Below, one piece after another: positions 1 to 8,224 of a stretch of 64,000 bases of DNA (position 1 is its first letter; each line of letters begins with the position of its first letter). Made by a program: the position numbers and the translations under genes. The stretch is taken from the NCBI RefSeq assembly GCF_030252185.1, contig NZ_CP126970.1, forward strand, positions 1,984,001 through 2,048,000, written 5' to 3'. Origin of the DNA: Corynebacterium suedekumii. Its GTDB lineage: Bacteria; Actinomycetota; Actinomycetes; Mycobacteriales; Mycobacteriaceae. The notes beneath the pieces were generated by a model. The model had not been told where the DNA came from and ran no database searches. It saw nothing but the letters and a program-made list of their open reading frames with translations.

Positions 1-428
1 CCGAGATCCGCGATGCCCGCCGAGGTGGGGATCCCGCTGGTCTGCTCCAGCAGCATCCGCACCGTGATCGCCTCCGTCTCCTCCCGCGGGCCCTGCACGC
101 GGAAGGCGGGCAGGTGGGTGACCACGGGGTCGTCGATACGCAGCACACCACGGTCCACCAGCCGCAGCGTCATCGCCGCAGTGAAGGTCTTCGACACCGA
201 GCCGACATACGCCGCCTCATTCGGGCGGATGTCGGCCTGCCCCGGATCGATCCGCCCGGCCGTGAACGTCACCACCTGGCCATCGGGCTGACCCTGCGCC
301 CGCAACGCCGCCGTCGCATCCGCCCCCAGGCGTGTCTGCGACACCACCAGCAGCGACCAGGCGACGGCGAACGGCAGGATGACGGCGACAACGACAGGGA
401 GGGCGGACATCAGCCGCCGGGAGGTCAT
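1..428 (-). CDS. Serine hydrolase, beta-lactamase/DD-peptidase family (5' part only)
   Basis: Only the first 142 codons are present; the gene runs off the left edge. The protein starts with a short basic stretch and a hydrophobic segment at residues 8-30, consistent with a signal peptide or membrane anchor. The catalytic SxxK motif of the class C beta-lactamase/D-Ala-D-Ala carboxypeptidase family is visible as SVSK at residues 77-80, followed by the family-typical LLEQTSGIPT stretch around residues 126-134. The third motif (Y-x-N) lies outside the window. By family it should be an extracytoplasmic acyl-serine hydrolase acting on peptidoglycan peptides or related esters; the true substrate cannot be told. 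It is transcribed divergently from the YCII-type gene that follows. Confidence 0.8.
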   Translation of the reverse strand, partial: MTSRRLMSALPVVVAVILPFAVAWSLLVVSQTRLGADATAALRAQGQPDGQVVTFTAGRIDPGQADIRPNEAAYVGSVSKTFTAAMTLRLVDRGVLRIDDPVVTHLPAFRVQGPREETEAITVRMLLEQTSGIPTSAGIADL

Positions 429-456
429 GCGGCCGAAACTACCACCGCACCCGGCG

Positions 457-462
457 TAGCAT
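457..462 (+). promoter_or_regulatory. -10 element (TAGCAT) of the YCII-type gene
   Basis: TAGCAT ends exactly 7 nt before the ATG at 470, the spacing expected of a leaderless corynebacterial transcript. It supports ATG 470, not ATG 533, as the original start of the next gene. Confidence 0.5.
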
Positions 463-469
463 CGGCCCC

Positions 470-847
470 ATGCCCCGATAAGCCCTGATCAAGCACTACC
501 GTGGCGCCCCCGCCTCCGAGAACGACACCCCCATGTCCGAGTGGACCGACGAGGAGATCACCGCCCACGTCGACTACATGGAACGCTTCGCCGACCGCCT
601 CCGCGCCACCGGCGAATACGTCTCCAGCCACGCCCTGTCCGACGACGCCGAGTTCATCAACCACCACGGCGACACCCAGCCCGTCCCCGACACCAACGCA
701 CTCGTCGCCGGCTGGATGCTTATCGACGTCGCCGACCTCGCCCGCGCACACACCCTCGCCGCCGAACTCGCCGCCGCGCCGGGCCGCGGCGGCGCACCCG
801 TCGGGGAGTGGCTCGAACTGCGTCCCCTCCACGGCGAGACCCGATGA
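470..847 (+). pseudogene. YCII/DGPF-domain protein with premature stop at codon 4
   Basis: The reading frame begins at ATG 470 (M-P-R) but codon 4 is TAA (479-481). The same frame then continues open to 847 and encodes a YCII-related (DGPF) domain: ALIKHYRG at the first beta strand, and GWMLIDVADLARAHTLAAEL in the family's C-terminal half. In relatives the fourth codon would be an aromatic residue, so a single TAC/TAT-to-TAA change explains the stop. An ATG at 533 could restart translation and give a 104-residue protein, but it would lack the first beta strand of the ferredoxin-like fold. Members are small proteins of poorly known function. The leaderless promoter placed before ATG 470 argues that this was the real start. 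Confidence 0.6.
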
Positions 848-870
848 CGGCGGCACGGTCTCCGGCGGGC

Positions 871-876
871 TAAAAT
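871..876 (+). promoter_or_regulatory. -10 element (TAAAAT) of gatB
   Basis: TAAAAT is followed by 7 nt and then the gatB ATG at 884, so the transcript is probably leaderless. No Shine-Dalgarno sequence is visible. Confidence 0.6.
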
Positions 877-883
877 CCGGACC

Positions 884-2389
884 ATGACTGCCGCGACGTA
901 TGACCTGATGGATTTCGACGAGGTCCTGGAGAAGTTCGACCCCGTCATGGGCCTGGAGGTCCACGTGGAACTGGGCACCGAGACGAAGATGTTCTCCGCC
1001 AGCTCCGCCCACTTCGGTGCCGCCCCCAACTCCAACGTCGACCCCGTCTCCCTCGGCCTGCCCGGCGCCCTGCCCGTGGTCAACGCCAAGGGCGTCGAAT
1101 GGGCCATCAAAATCGGCCTGGCCCTGAACTGCTCCATCGCCGAATCCTCCCGCTTCGCCCGAAAGAACTACTTCTACCCGGACCAGCCGAAGAACTACCA
1201 GATCTCCCAGTACGACGAGCCCATCGCCTACGACGGCTACCTCGACGTCCTCCTCGAGGACGGCACCGAATGGCGCGTCGAGATCGAACGCGCCCACATG
1301 GAGGAGGACACCGGCAAGCTCACCCACCTCGGCGGCACCTCCGGCCGCATCCACGGCGCGACCGCCTCCCTCGTTGACTGCAACCGCGCGGGCATCCCGC
1401 TCATCGAGATCGTCACCAGGCCCATCGAGGGCGCCGGCGAACGCGCCCCCGAGGTGGCCAAGGCCTACGTCTCCGCCCTCCGCGACCTGGTCAAGGCCCT
1501 CGGTGTCTCCGACGCCCGCATGGATCAGGGCTCCATGCGCGTCGACTCCAACCTCTCCCTGCGCCCCATCGGCCAGCAGGAGTTCGGCACCCGCACCGAG
1601 ACCAAGAACATCAACTCCCTCAAGTCCGTCGAACAGGCCGTCCGCTTCGAGATGATGCGCCAGGCCGCCGCCATCACCAACGGCGAGGACATCGTCCAGG
1701 AGACCCGCCACTACCAGGAGACCGACGGTTCCACCTCCAAGGGACGACCCAAGGAGACCGCCGAGGACTACCGCTACTTCAACGACCCCGACCTCCCGCC
1801 CGTCATCGCCCCCGCCGAGTGGGTCGAGGAGATACGCGCCACCCTCCCCGAACTCCCGTGGGTCCGCCGCGCCCGCATCCAGGAGGAATGGAAACTCCCC
1901 GACGCCGAGATGCGCGACCTGGTCAACGCCGGCGCCCTTGAACTGATCATCGCCACCGTCGAAGAGGGCACCACCCCCGATGAGGCCCGCGCCTGGTGGG
2001 TCAACTACCTCGCCGCCAAGGCCAAGGAATCCGGCGTCGACCTCGACGCCCTCGACATCACCCCCGCCCAGGTCGCCCGCGTCGTCGCCCTGGTCAAGGA
2101 AGGCAAACTCACCACCAAGCTCGGCCGCCAGGCCGTCGACGGCGTCGTCGCCGGCGAAGGAGACGTCGACGAGGTCGTCGCCGCCCGCGGCCTCGAGGTC
2201 GTGCGTGACGACGGCGCCATCGAAGCCGCCGTCGACGAAGCACTGGCCGCCAACCCCGACATCGTGGAGAAGTACCGCGCCGGCAACACCAAGGTCACCG
2301 GTGCCATCGTCGGCGCCGTGATGAAGGCCACCCGCGGCAAGGCCGACCCCGCCCAGGTGAACAAGCTCATCGCGGAGAAGCTGAAGTAG
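884..2389 (+). CDS. gatB: Asp-tRNA(Asn)/Glu-tRNA(Gln) amidotransferase subunit B
   Basis: A 501-residue GatB, full length for the family. With GatA and GatC it converts mischarged Glu-tRNA(Gln) (and Asp-tRNA(Asn)) to the amide form, using ATP and ammonia delivered by GatA. The N-terminal kinase-like cradle is clear, with [17 protein letters not shown] around residues 97-113 and the conserved GxEVHVEL start ([15 protein letters not shown]). The YqeY-like tail domain ends the protein ([19 protein letters not shown]). The start at 884 fits a leaderless promoter. A stop at 2389 is followed directly by the lower-G+C restriction-modification island, with no strong terminator hairpin visible between them. 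Confidence 0.97.
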   Translation: MTAATYDLMDFDEVLEKFDPVMGLEVHVELGTETKMFSASSAHFGAAPNSNVDPVSLGLPGALPVVNAKGVEWAIKIGLALNCSIAESSRFARKNYFYPDQPKNYQISQYDEPIAYDGYLDVLLEDGTEWRVEIERAHMEEDTGKLTHLGGTSGRIHGATASLVDCNRAGIPLIEIVTRPIEGAGERAPEVAKAYVSALRDLVKALGVSDARMDQGSMRVDSNLSLRPIGQQEFGTRTETKNINSLKSVEQAVRFEMMRQAAAITNGEDIVQETRHYQETDGSTSKGRPKETAEDYRYFNDPDLPPVIAPAEWVEEIRATLPELPWVRRARIQEEWKLPDAEMRDLVNAGALELIIATVEEGTTPDEARAWWVNYLAAKAKESGVDLDALDITPAQVARVVALVKEGKLTTKLGRQAVDGVVAGEGDVDEVVAARGLEVVRDDGAIEAAVDEALAANPDIVEKYRAGNTKVTGAIVGAVMKATRGKADPAQVNKLIAEKLK

Positions 2390-2479
2390 GGGAACATTTG
2401 TTCGAAGGATTGCTGTCTGTGTGTCACCCTTTCCTGTTATGGTCCACGATTGACTGACATGGAAGGTGGTGGCACGGGC

Positions 2480-4132
2480 ATGACGAACATCGTCATTGGG
2501 ACCGGGGTCAAACAACGCGGTGCGTACTTCACCCCACCGGGACTGGCGCGGGTTCTTGCTGAACAGGTGATACCGGCCGGTGGATCGCCCTTGACCGTCC
2601 TCGAACCGAGTTGCGGAGAGGCGTCCCTCCTTCTGGCGTCTGCGGACGTCGCGACGGGTAAAGGCCTTGATGTTTTTCTCCACGGAATCGAGATCCACCC
2701 GGAATCCGCAGATAACGCGCGGCAGATTATCGCGGAACACGGTCTGCAGGCGACGATTGACGTCGCTGACTTTTTCTCTTGTTCGCCCCGGCGATTCGCC
2801 GACGTGGTCGTGGGCAATCCCCCTTACCTCAGGTTTCACCGACACACTGGGGAGGTGCGGGAGTCAGCCCGAGTGGCAGCTAGGAGCGCGGGTGTAGAAA
2901 TTAACGGTCTGGCGTCATCGTGGGCGCCGTTTGTCGTGCATGCCACGTCGATGCTCAAGACAGGGGGAAATCTCGGGCTTGTCCTGCCTGCAGAACTCCT
3001 GCACACTTCATACGCAGCTCCCGTGCGAGACTTCTTGTCGGAAAGCTTCAGACAGGTGAAGCTCATTCTCGTTGATGACCTGCACTTTGTAAATGCTCAG
3101 GAAGAAGTGGTCCTGCTCGTGGCCGAAGGATTCGGCCACGAGACAGCCAGTCATCTTGCTGTGGCACGACTCGGAAACGGATCAGGGGTAGACCTCGAAT
3201 TCTCTGAAGTCCCACTGCCCGAGAATGGGCAGCGGTGGAGTGGGGTACTGAGCCAGTCCATCGCCGGTGAGGTGTTGGCGGGCCTGGAGAGTTCTGGGGG
3301 CCTGGTGCCCCTGTCATCATGGGGCACCGTCCGACTCGGCGCCGTGACTGGAGCCAACGACTTCTTCACCGTTGACCAAACTGAGGTGTCCAAGATGGGT
3401 TTTGATGCGGAGGATCTAGTCCGCATCTCCCCATCCGGCTCGCGCCATTTGCGGGCACTGGACTTTGACGACCGAGATTGGGCAACCCTGGTGGACTCGG
3501 GTGCCCGTGCTTATCTCTTCCGACCGGCTGAGGATCTATCGCCCGCGGCCAAGGATAAGATTCGCGCAGGCGTTCAGCTCGACATCAACGAGCGCTACAA
3601 ATGCCGGGTCCGGCGACCCTGGTGGAGGACTCCGCTGGGTTCGGTCCCGGACTTGTTCATCACGTACATGAACCAGGACCTTCCGCAGCTCGCCGCTAAT
3701 GTCGCAGGCGTGCACATGATCAATTCCGTCCACGGGCTCAAGGTGCGAGATGGTTTGAGTGATCTAGCCATGGAGCTTCTGCCACTGGCGGCATTGAATT
3801 CAGCCACCGCCAGCGACGGAGAACTCCATGGGCGCAGCTACGGAGGAGGCTTGTTAAAACTGGAGCCCAGTGAGGCAAAGAGGTGGCGGGTGCCGTCGCC
3901 CGATGTGATCACCGAAGTGTCTGGTGACCTGCGGAGAATTAAATCCCAAGTGAAAGACCTTCTGAAGCAGGGGCACTTTGCGGAGGCAGTTCAGCGGGTG
4001 GACGACATCGTCCTACCGGCAATAAGACTGGACAAGGACAGTGCGGACCTCCTGGTGGCCGAATGGGATACCTTACGGACTCGACGTCAGCGCCGTCAGA
4101 AGAGACAGAAAGGATTAGTGCCCCATGTCTAA
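2480..4132 (+). CDS. Type II N6-adenine DNA methyltransferase (gamma-type N-12 class)
   Basis: A 550-residue class I SAM-dependent methyltransferase. Near the N-terminus KQRGAYFTPPGLARVLAEQ (residues 11-29) is typical of the TaqI-like/N-12 family, followed by the SAM-binding motif LEPSCGEASLL (41-51) and the catalytic NPPY motif (113-116). The C-terminal half is a plausible target-recognition domain. TTG and ATG codons occur upstream at 2450 and 2459, but ATG 2480 is preceded by an AGGTGG-type ribosome site and begins the conserved part. Its stop overlaps the start of the next gene by 8 nt, so methylase and nuclease are probably translationally coupled. G+C content and codon choice look lower and different from the flanking genes, which suggests acquisition. 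Recognition sequence is unknown. Confidence 0.88.
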   Translation: MTNIVIGTGVKQRGAYFTPPGLARVLAEQVIPAGGSPLTVLEPSCGEASLLLASADVATGKGLDVFLHGIEIHPESADNARQIIAEHGLQATIDVADFFSCSPRRFADVVVGNPPYLRFHRHTGEVRESARVAARSAGVEINGLASSWAPFVVHATSMLKTGGNLGLVLPAELLHTSYAAPVRDFLSESFRQVKLILVDDLHFVNAQEEVVLLVAEGFGHETASHLAVARLGNGSGVDLEFSEVPLPENGQRWSGVLSQSIAGEVLAGLESSGGLVPLSSWGTVRLGAVTGANDFFTVDQTEVSKMGFDAEDLVRISPSGSRHLRALDFDDRDWATLVDSGARAYLFRPAEDLSPAAKDKIRAGVQLDINERYKCRVRRPWWRTPLGSVPDLFITYMNQDLPQLAANVAGVHMINSVHGLKVRDGLSDLAMELLPLAALNSATASDGELHGRSYGGGLLKLEPSEAKRWRVPSPDVITEVSGDLRRIKSQVKDLLKQGHFAEAVQRVDDIVLPAIRLDKDSADLLVAEWDTLRTRRQRRQKRQKGLVPHV

Positions 4133-5000
4133 TCCGTGGACGAGAGTTGCCGCTGGTCGTGTGGTTTACAACCCTGACCTCGACAGATTGGGGGAGCTCA
4201 TCACCGGCCCTGTGCTGGATGGGGCGCGTACACAGAGCGGTCGAGCAGCCAAAGCCGTTGATGCCTGGATCGCCGGAGAATTTCGGCGGGCAGGTTTCGA
4301 GCCTTCCTCCGTATGGCCCCGAGAGTCGGCCCCCTGGGTTCTGCCGGCAGATGTCCGTCGGCTCATAGAGTTGTCGTCGTCGGACGTCGAGAAATACCTC
4401 AGCGGACTCTTGGAGAAGAATCGCTCAATCGCGCCAGCCGATGCCCGATTCCTGGGAAGGGCCTACGTCAAACAGGTGGATGTGGCGATATCGCACTGGT
4501 CAACGGGACCTGAGCTGCTCGTGTCCACCAAGATGATGACGGCATCATTCGGAAAAAACCTGGCCAATCGCTTCGAGGAAGCCTACGGAGATGCAGGAAA
4601 TCTCCGAGCTCGTTATCCACTGGCAGCGGTGGGCTTCTTCTTCGTGTTGCACGCATCCGTTTTGGTCGAGGAACCTGCTGCCTTCACCAGGGCAGTTGAC
4701 ATGCTCCGTAAACTCCGGGATGCGGGCGACGGTAACGGATACACGGCTACTTGTCTTGTGCTGGTCGACTGGGATGAAAGCAGCGTCAAGGGTTCCCGGC
4801 CCGTATTGGTTTTACCCGGAACTCCTCGAAATGAAACTCCCCCTGATTCTCTTTCCGCTGACCGGGTGCCATGGGATCTCGGTCCTGAGCAGTTCTTTGA
4901 GACGATGATCGAGCAGATTCTTGATGCTTCTCCAGTGACGTTCCATCCAGAAGCTCGGCTTCTACGCACCCATGCGCAGGGGAACGAGGCGGACGTCTAG
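4125..5000 (+). CDS. Probable type II restriction endonuclease partner of the upstream methylase
   Basis: A 291-residue soluble protein encoded immediately after, and overlapping, a type II adenine methyltransferase gene. Position and the shared lower-G+C composition make it the likely cognate restriction enzyme. I do not recognise the family with certainty. A possible PD-(D/E)XK-like core is GPELLVSTKMM near residues 128-138 (ELLVSTK as E-x5-K), followed by a helix with SFGKNLANRFEEAYGDAGNL. Relatedness to the XamI/SalI-type enzymes is conceivable but unproven. The reading frame stops at 5000 and overlaps the convergent NUDIX gene by 4 nt, so there is no room for a terminator between them. 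Confidence 0.65.
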   Translation: MSNPWTRVAAGRVVYNPDLDRLGELITGPVLDGARTQSGRAAKAVDAWIAGEFRRAGFEPSSVWPRESAPWVLPADVRRLIELSSSDVEKYLSGLLEKNRSIAPADARFLGRAYVKQVDVAISHWSTGPELLVSTKMMTASFGKNLANRFEEAYGDAGNLRARYPLAAVGFFFVLHASVLVEEPAAFTRAVDMLRKLRDAGDGNGYTATCLVLVDWDESSVKGSRPVLVLPGTPRNETPPDSLSADRVPWDLGPEQFFETMIEQILDASPVTFHPEARLLRTHAQGNEADV

Positions 5001-5497
5001 CGGAAGATCGCCGCCACCAGGCGGAACGGCAGGCTGACCAGCTGCATGATGCTGGCGACAGCCTCCAGTCCGTCCATGAATCCGAACGTGTGGCGGCGGT
5101 CCTTCCCCGCGGGGTTCTTCGCCAGGTCCTTGAGCAGCCGGTCCGCCTGGGACTCCATCAGTCCCTGCAGCTCCGGGGCGAAACCCTGCTCGTCCCGGTA
5201 CTGCTGCAGCCGGAGGCGGGGAACCCACGCCGGTTTCCGGGTGTCGCCGGCTTTCAGGGTCAGATCGGCGTCGTCGGGGGCGGCCACGACCAGCATGGTG
5301 TCGGCGGTTGTCCCGATCTTGCCTACCCGGCGAGGCGTGACAGTAATGCCGAGATCCTCGCGGAGAGTTCTTATGGCGGTGGCCGGCCCCGGGTCCTTGT
5401 TGAGGAGTTCACCTGTGGGGAACTCCCAGCCGCGCGGCCCGCGAAGCAGCAGGACGGCCCCGTCGGGGCGGACGACACAGATCGCTACCGTTGTCAT
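4997..5497 (-). CDS. NUDIX-fold protein with a degenerate Nudix box
   Basis: A 166-residue protein from ATG 5497; an in-frame GTG at 5533 would add 12 residues that look non-conserved. The N-terminal strand MTTVAICVVRPDGAVLLLRG is typical of NUDIX hydrolases. The Nudix box region, GELLNKD then RTLREDLGI, departs from GX5EX7REUXEEXGU: the first Glu is Asp, the Glu after Arg is Thr, and one of the EE pair is Asp. Metal-dependent hydrolysis may therefore be weak or absent. The C-terminus carries a hydrophobic stretch (VASIMQLVSLPFRLVAAIF), perhaps a membrane-associating helix. It converges on the restriction endonuclease gene and diverges from the aldo/keto reductase gene. Confidence 0.65.
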   Translation of the reverse strand: MTTVAICVVRPDGAVLLLRGPRGWEFPTGELLNKDPGPATAIRTLREDLGITVTPRRVGKIGTTADTMLVVAAPDDADLTLKAGDTRKPAWVPRLRLQQYRDEQGFAPELQGLMESQADRLLKDLAKNPAGKDRRHTFGFMDGLEAVASIMQLVSLPFRLVAAIFR

Positions 5498-5558
5498 GCG
5501 AACCAGGGTATCGGGACCGTGGCGGACAGACACTGGGACAGGTGCGCGATCCGCGGCA

Positions 5559-5638
5559 TTTTCGACTTTTTCGAATTAGAACTGTTCTCCCTGGTCAGCC
5601 GACCAGGGGTTTTCCCGGTAATTCGAAATAGTCGAAAG
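5559..5638. repeat. Nested inverted repeat between NUDIX and aldo/keto reductase genes
   Basis: The outer arms (5560-5578 and 5619-5637) pair at 18 of 19 positions and are A+T-rich in this G+C-rich genome; each contains TTCGA motifs. The 40-nt loop holds a second hairpin, 5589-5596 pairing with 5601-5608 around an AGCC loop. It lies in the divergent intergenic region, so it could be an operator, a small mobile palindrome or a regulatory RNA structure. No matching regulator gene is adjacent. Confidence 0.7.
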
Positions 5639-5740
5639 ATGGCCCGGAGGCGATACCTACCGGCACCTTTCCCGGGATGGGCCCCGCCGCTCGGCGACCC
5701 ACGTGACACGAGCAGACGAACGCGGGCACAATTGAGCCCT

Positions 5741-6829
5741 ATGAATACCTTGGACGCTTACGTACCTGCCCCGGACCGCTATGAATCGATGCCGTACCGC
5801 CGGGTCGGCAACTCCGGACTCAAGCTGCCGGCCATCTCGCTCGGCCTGTGGCACAACTTCGGCGACGACAAGCCGCTGGAGACCCAGCGCGCCATTCTGC
5901 GCCGCGCCTTCGACCGGGGTGTCACGCACTTCGACCTGGCCAACAACTACGGCCCGCCCTTCGGTTCGGCGGAGACGAACTTCGGGCGCCTGTTCGCCGA
6001 GGATTTCAAGCGCTACCGCGATGAGCTGATCATCTCCTCCAAGGCTGGTTGGGACATGTGGCCGGGCCCCTACGGTTTCGGCGGTTCCCGCAAGTACCTC
6101 ATGGCCTCGCTGGATCAGTCCCTGGAGCGGATGGGCCTGGACTACGTGGACATCTTCTACCACCATCGTCCGGATCCGGAGACCCCGCTGGAGGAGACGA
6201 TGTACGCGCTGCGTGACATCGTCGCGTCCGGCAAGGCGCTGTATGTCGGCATCTCCTCCTATGGCCCGGAGCTGACGGCCGAGGCGGCGCGGTTCATGGC
6301 GGAGGAGGGTTGTCCGTTGCTCATCCACCAGCCGAGCTACAGCATCGTCAATCGCTGGGTCGAGGAGCCGGGGGAGGACGGTGAGTCGCTGCTCACCTCG
6401 GCTGCGGACAACGGCCTCGGGGTCATTGCGTTCTCGCCGCTGGCGCAGGGTCTGCTGACCAATCGTTATCTGCAGGGTGTGCCGGAGGATTCCCGGGCGG
6501 CGGCGCAGAAGTCGTTGTCGGGTGACATGCTGAGCGCGGAGAACATCGAGATGGTCTCGCGCCTCAACGACATCGCACAGGAGCGTGGCCAGTCGCTGGC
6601 GCAGATGGCGCTGGCGTGGGTGCTTCGTGAGCAGGGCGATTACGGGGCGGAGACGGTCGCCTCCGCTCTCATCGGTGCGTCTTCGGTCGCGCAGCTGGAT
6701 GAGAATCTGGACACGTTGGGCAATCTCGAGTTCACCAAGGCTGAGCTGAAGGCGATCGATGATGTGGCCCGGGACGCCGGGATCAACATCTGGGCCGATG
6801 CCACCGCCTCCCGCGTCCACGGGGAGTAG
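5741..6829 (+). CDS. Aldo/keto reductase, L-glyceraldehyde-3-phosphate-reductase-like
   Basis: A 362-residue NADPH-dependent aldo/keto reductase with the family's (beta/alpha)8 markers: GLWHNFGDDK, HFDLANNYGPPFGSAE (active-site Asp/Tyr region), the Lys in IISSKAGWDMWPGPYG, and the His in DIFYHHRPDPETP. The GSAETNFGRLF and W-PGPYGFGGSRKYL elements resemble the YghZ/Gpr group, which reduces L-glyceraldehyde-3-phosphate and methylglyoxal-like aldehydes. The same frame is open far upstream, but ATG 5741 begins the conserved protein. It is followed after 3 nt by a second reductase gene, forming an operon that probably runs into the acetyltransferase. Confidence 0.9.
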   Translation: MNTLDAYVPAPDRYESMPYRRVGNSGLKLPAISLGLWHNFGDDKPLETQRAILRRAFDRGVTHFDLANNYGPPFGSAETNFGRLFAEDFKRYRDELIISSKAGWDMWPGPYGFGGSRKYLMASLDQSLERMGLDYVDIFYHHRPDPETPLEETMYALRDIVASGKALYVGISSYGPELTAEAARFMAEEGCPLLIHQPSYSIVNRWVEEPGEDGESLLTSAADNGLGVIAFSPLAQGLLTNRYLQGVPEDSRAAAQKSLSGDMLSAENIEMVSRLNDIAQERGQSLAQMALAWVLREQGDYGAETVASALIGASSVAQLDENLDTLGNLEFTKAELKAIDDVARDAGINIWADATASRVHGE

Positions 6830-6832
6830 CCG

Positions 6833-7744
6833 ATGACCGTGTACCCGCTGAATCTGGGCACCAACACCTTCGGGTGGACCGCCGACGAGGACTCGTCCTT
6901 CCGGATCCTCGATGCCTTCGTCGAGGCGGGCGGGGACTTCATCGACACCGCCGACATGTATCCGATGTGGGCCGAGGGCAATCAGGGTGGGGAGTCGGAG
7001 GCGATCATCGGTTCCTGGCTCGCTTCTCGACGCCCCTCCCACCTCACCGTCGCCACAAAGTCCGGCGCCCTCCCGGGCGCCGAAGGCCGCACCCGGGAGG
7101 CGACGTTCCGGGCCGTGGAGGGATCGTTGTCCCGCCTCGGCGTCGAGGCGATCGACCTGTTCTACTACCACCACGACGATGATGCGGTGGACATCGAGGA
7201 ACAGGTCGCCGTCGCCACCGACCTCATCGCGCAAGGCAAGATCAAGGCTCTGGCCCTGTCCAACTACTCCCCGGAGCGGATGCGAGAGTTCTTCGAGGCC
7301 TCCCGTGACACCCTGGCCACCCCGGTGGCGATTCAGCCGCAGTACAACCTCGTCCACCGGGCCGAGTACGAGACCTCCTACGGTCCGCTGGCCGAGGAGT
7401 TCGGTGCGGACGTCTTCCCGTACTTCTCCCTGGCCTCGGGACTGCTCACCGGCAAGTACCGCACGGCGGAGGATCTCGAGGGCAGGGCCCGGGCCGGTTT
7501 CATCGGGGACCAGCTCAACAGGGACACCCTCGCGGTCGTCGACACGCTCGTGGCCGTGGCGGAGGAGCACGACGTAGAGCCGACCACCGTCGCGCTCGCG
7601 TGGCTGCTGGCCAAGGGCGTCACCGCGCCGATCGCGTCGGTCTCCCGCGTGGACCAGTTGCCGGCGCTCATGGCCGCCCCGAAGCTCGACCTGGGCCAGG
7701 ATGCGCTCGCCCGCCTGGACGCAGTGTCGGAACCGTTCGCGTGA
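6833..7744 (+). CDS. Aldo/keto reductase
   Basis: A 303-residue aldo/keto reductase, distinct from its upstream neighbour. Visible markers are FIDTADMYPMWAEG (Asp/Tyr pair), VATKSG (catalytic Lys), DLFYYHHDD (His), and the cofactor-binding C-terminal part VALAWLLAKGVTAPIASVS. The start ATG lies 3 nt after the upstream stop and the stop overlaps the next gene by 4 nt (GTGA), so translation is coupled through three genes. The natural aldehyde or ketone substrate cannot be inferred. Confidence 0.9.
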   Translation: MTVYPLNLGTNTFGWTADEDSSFRILDAFVEAGGDFIDTADMYPMWAEGNQGGESEAIIGSWLASRRPSHLTVATKSGALPGAEGRTREATFRAVEGSLSRLGVEAIDLFYYHHDDDAVDIEEQVAVATDLIAQGKIKALALSNYSPERMREFFEASRDTLATPVAIQPQYNLVHRAEYETSYGPLAEEFGADVFPYFSLASGLLTGKYRTAEDLEGRARAGFIGDQLNRDTLAVVDTLVAVAEEHDVEPTTVALAWLLAKGVTAPIASVSRVDQLPALMAAPKLDLGQDALARLDAVSEPFA

Positions 7745-8214
7745 CCGAGGTGATCCGTCCCGCCGAGCCCGGTGACGCCCCCGAGATCCACGAGCTCATC
7801 CGCGGTCTCGCGGACTACAGCGGTGAGCTGGACGGGTTCACCACCTCGGTGGACGATGTCCGACGCAGCCTGGCCGACGGCCTGGTCAACGGCCTGGTCG
7901 TTGAAGGGGAGGGGCGGCTCGACGGGGTGGCCCTGTGGTTCGAGCGCTGGTCCACGTGGGAGGGCGGGCACACGATGTGGCTCGAGGACCTCATCGTGCG
8001 ACCGGAGGCGCGCGGGAGGAAGCTCGGCGCGAGGTTGCTGGCGGCATTGGCCCGGGTGGGCGTCGATAAGCGGTACCTGCGGATGGAGTGGACGGTGCTC
8101 AAGTGGAATGAGCCGTCCATCGGGTTCTACCGCGGGCTGGGTGCGGAGGTGACGGAGCCGATCCGGCACACGATGCGGCTGGACGCCGCGCGGCTGCGTG
8201 AGCTGGCCGGGTAG
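7741..8214 (+). CDS. GNAT acetyltransferase, spermidine/thialysine-acetyltransferase-like
   Basis: A 157-residue GNAT protein starting at GTG 7741, which overlaps the preceding stop codon in a GTGA. The acetyl-CoA-binding motif A is WLEDLIVRPEARGRKLGARLL, though Arg-x-x-Lys-x-Gly replaces the usual Q/R-x-x-G-x-G/A. The signature WSTWEGGHTMWLEDL and the C-terminal EWTVLKWNEPSIGFYRGLGA are shared with the SSAT/thialysine acetyltransferase group. It is a paralogue of the next gene, suggesting local duplication. Substrate (polyamine or other amine) is inferred only from family. Confidence 0.85.
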   Translation: MTEVIRPAEPGDAPEIHELIRGLADYSGELDGFTTSVDDVRRSLADGLVNGLVVEGEGRLDGVALWFERWSTWEGGHTMWLEDLIVRPEARGRKLGARLLAALARVGVDKRYLRMEWTVLKWNEPSIGFYRGLGAEVTEPIRHTMRLDAARLRELAG

Positions 8215-8217
8215 ATT
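8212..8217 (+). promoter_or_regulatory. -10 element (TAGATT) of the second acetyltransferase
   Basis: TAGATT overlaps the stop codon of the upstream paralogue and ends 7 nt before ATG 8225, which suggests a separate, leaderless promoter. Confidence 0.45.
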
Positions 8218-8224
8218 GTCCGGC

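Noticed and set aside
425..2845. 806-codon open frame on the minus strand across gatB and the methylase start
   Set aside because: It is antisense to a complete gatB, is low-complexity (Gly/Val/Asp-rich) and has no recognisable domain; long antisense frames are a by-product of high G+C third positions.
5090..5740. Upstream in-frame extension of the first aldo/keto reductase
   Set aside because: It crosses the NUDIX gene on the other strand and has no conserved sequence; ATG 5741 begins the family homology.
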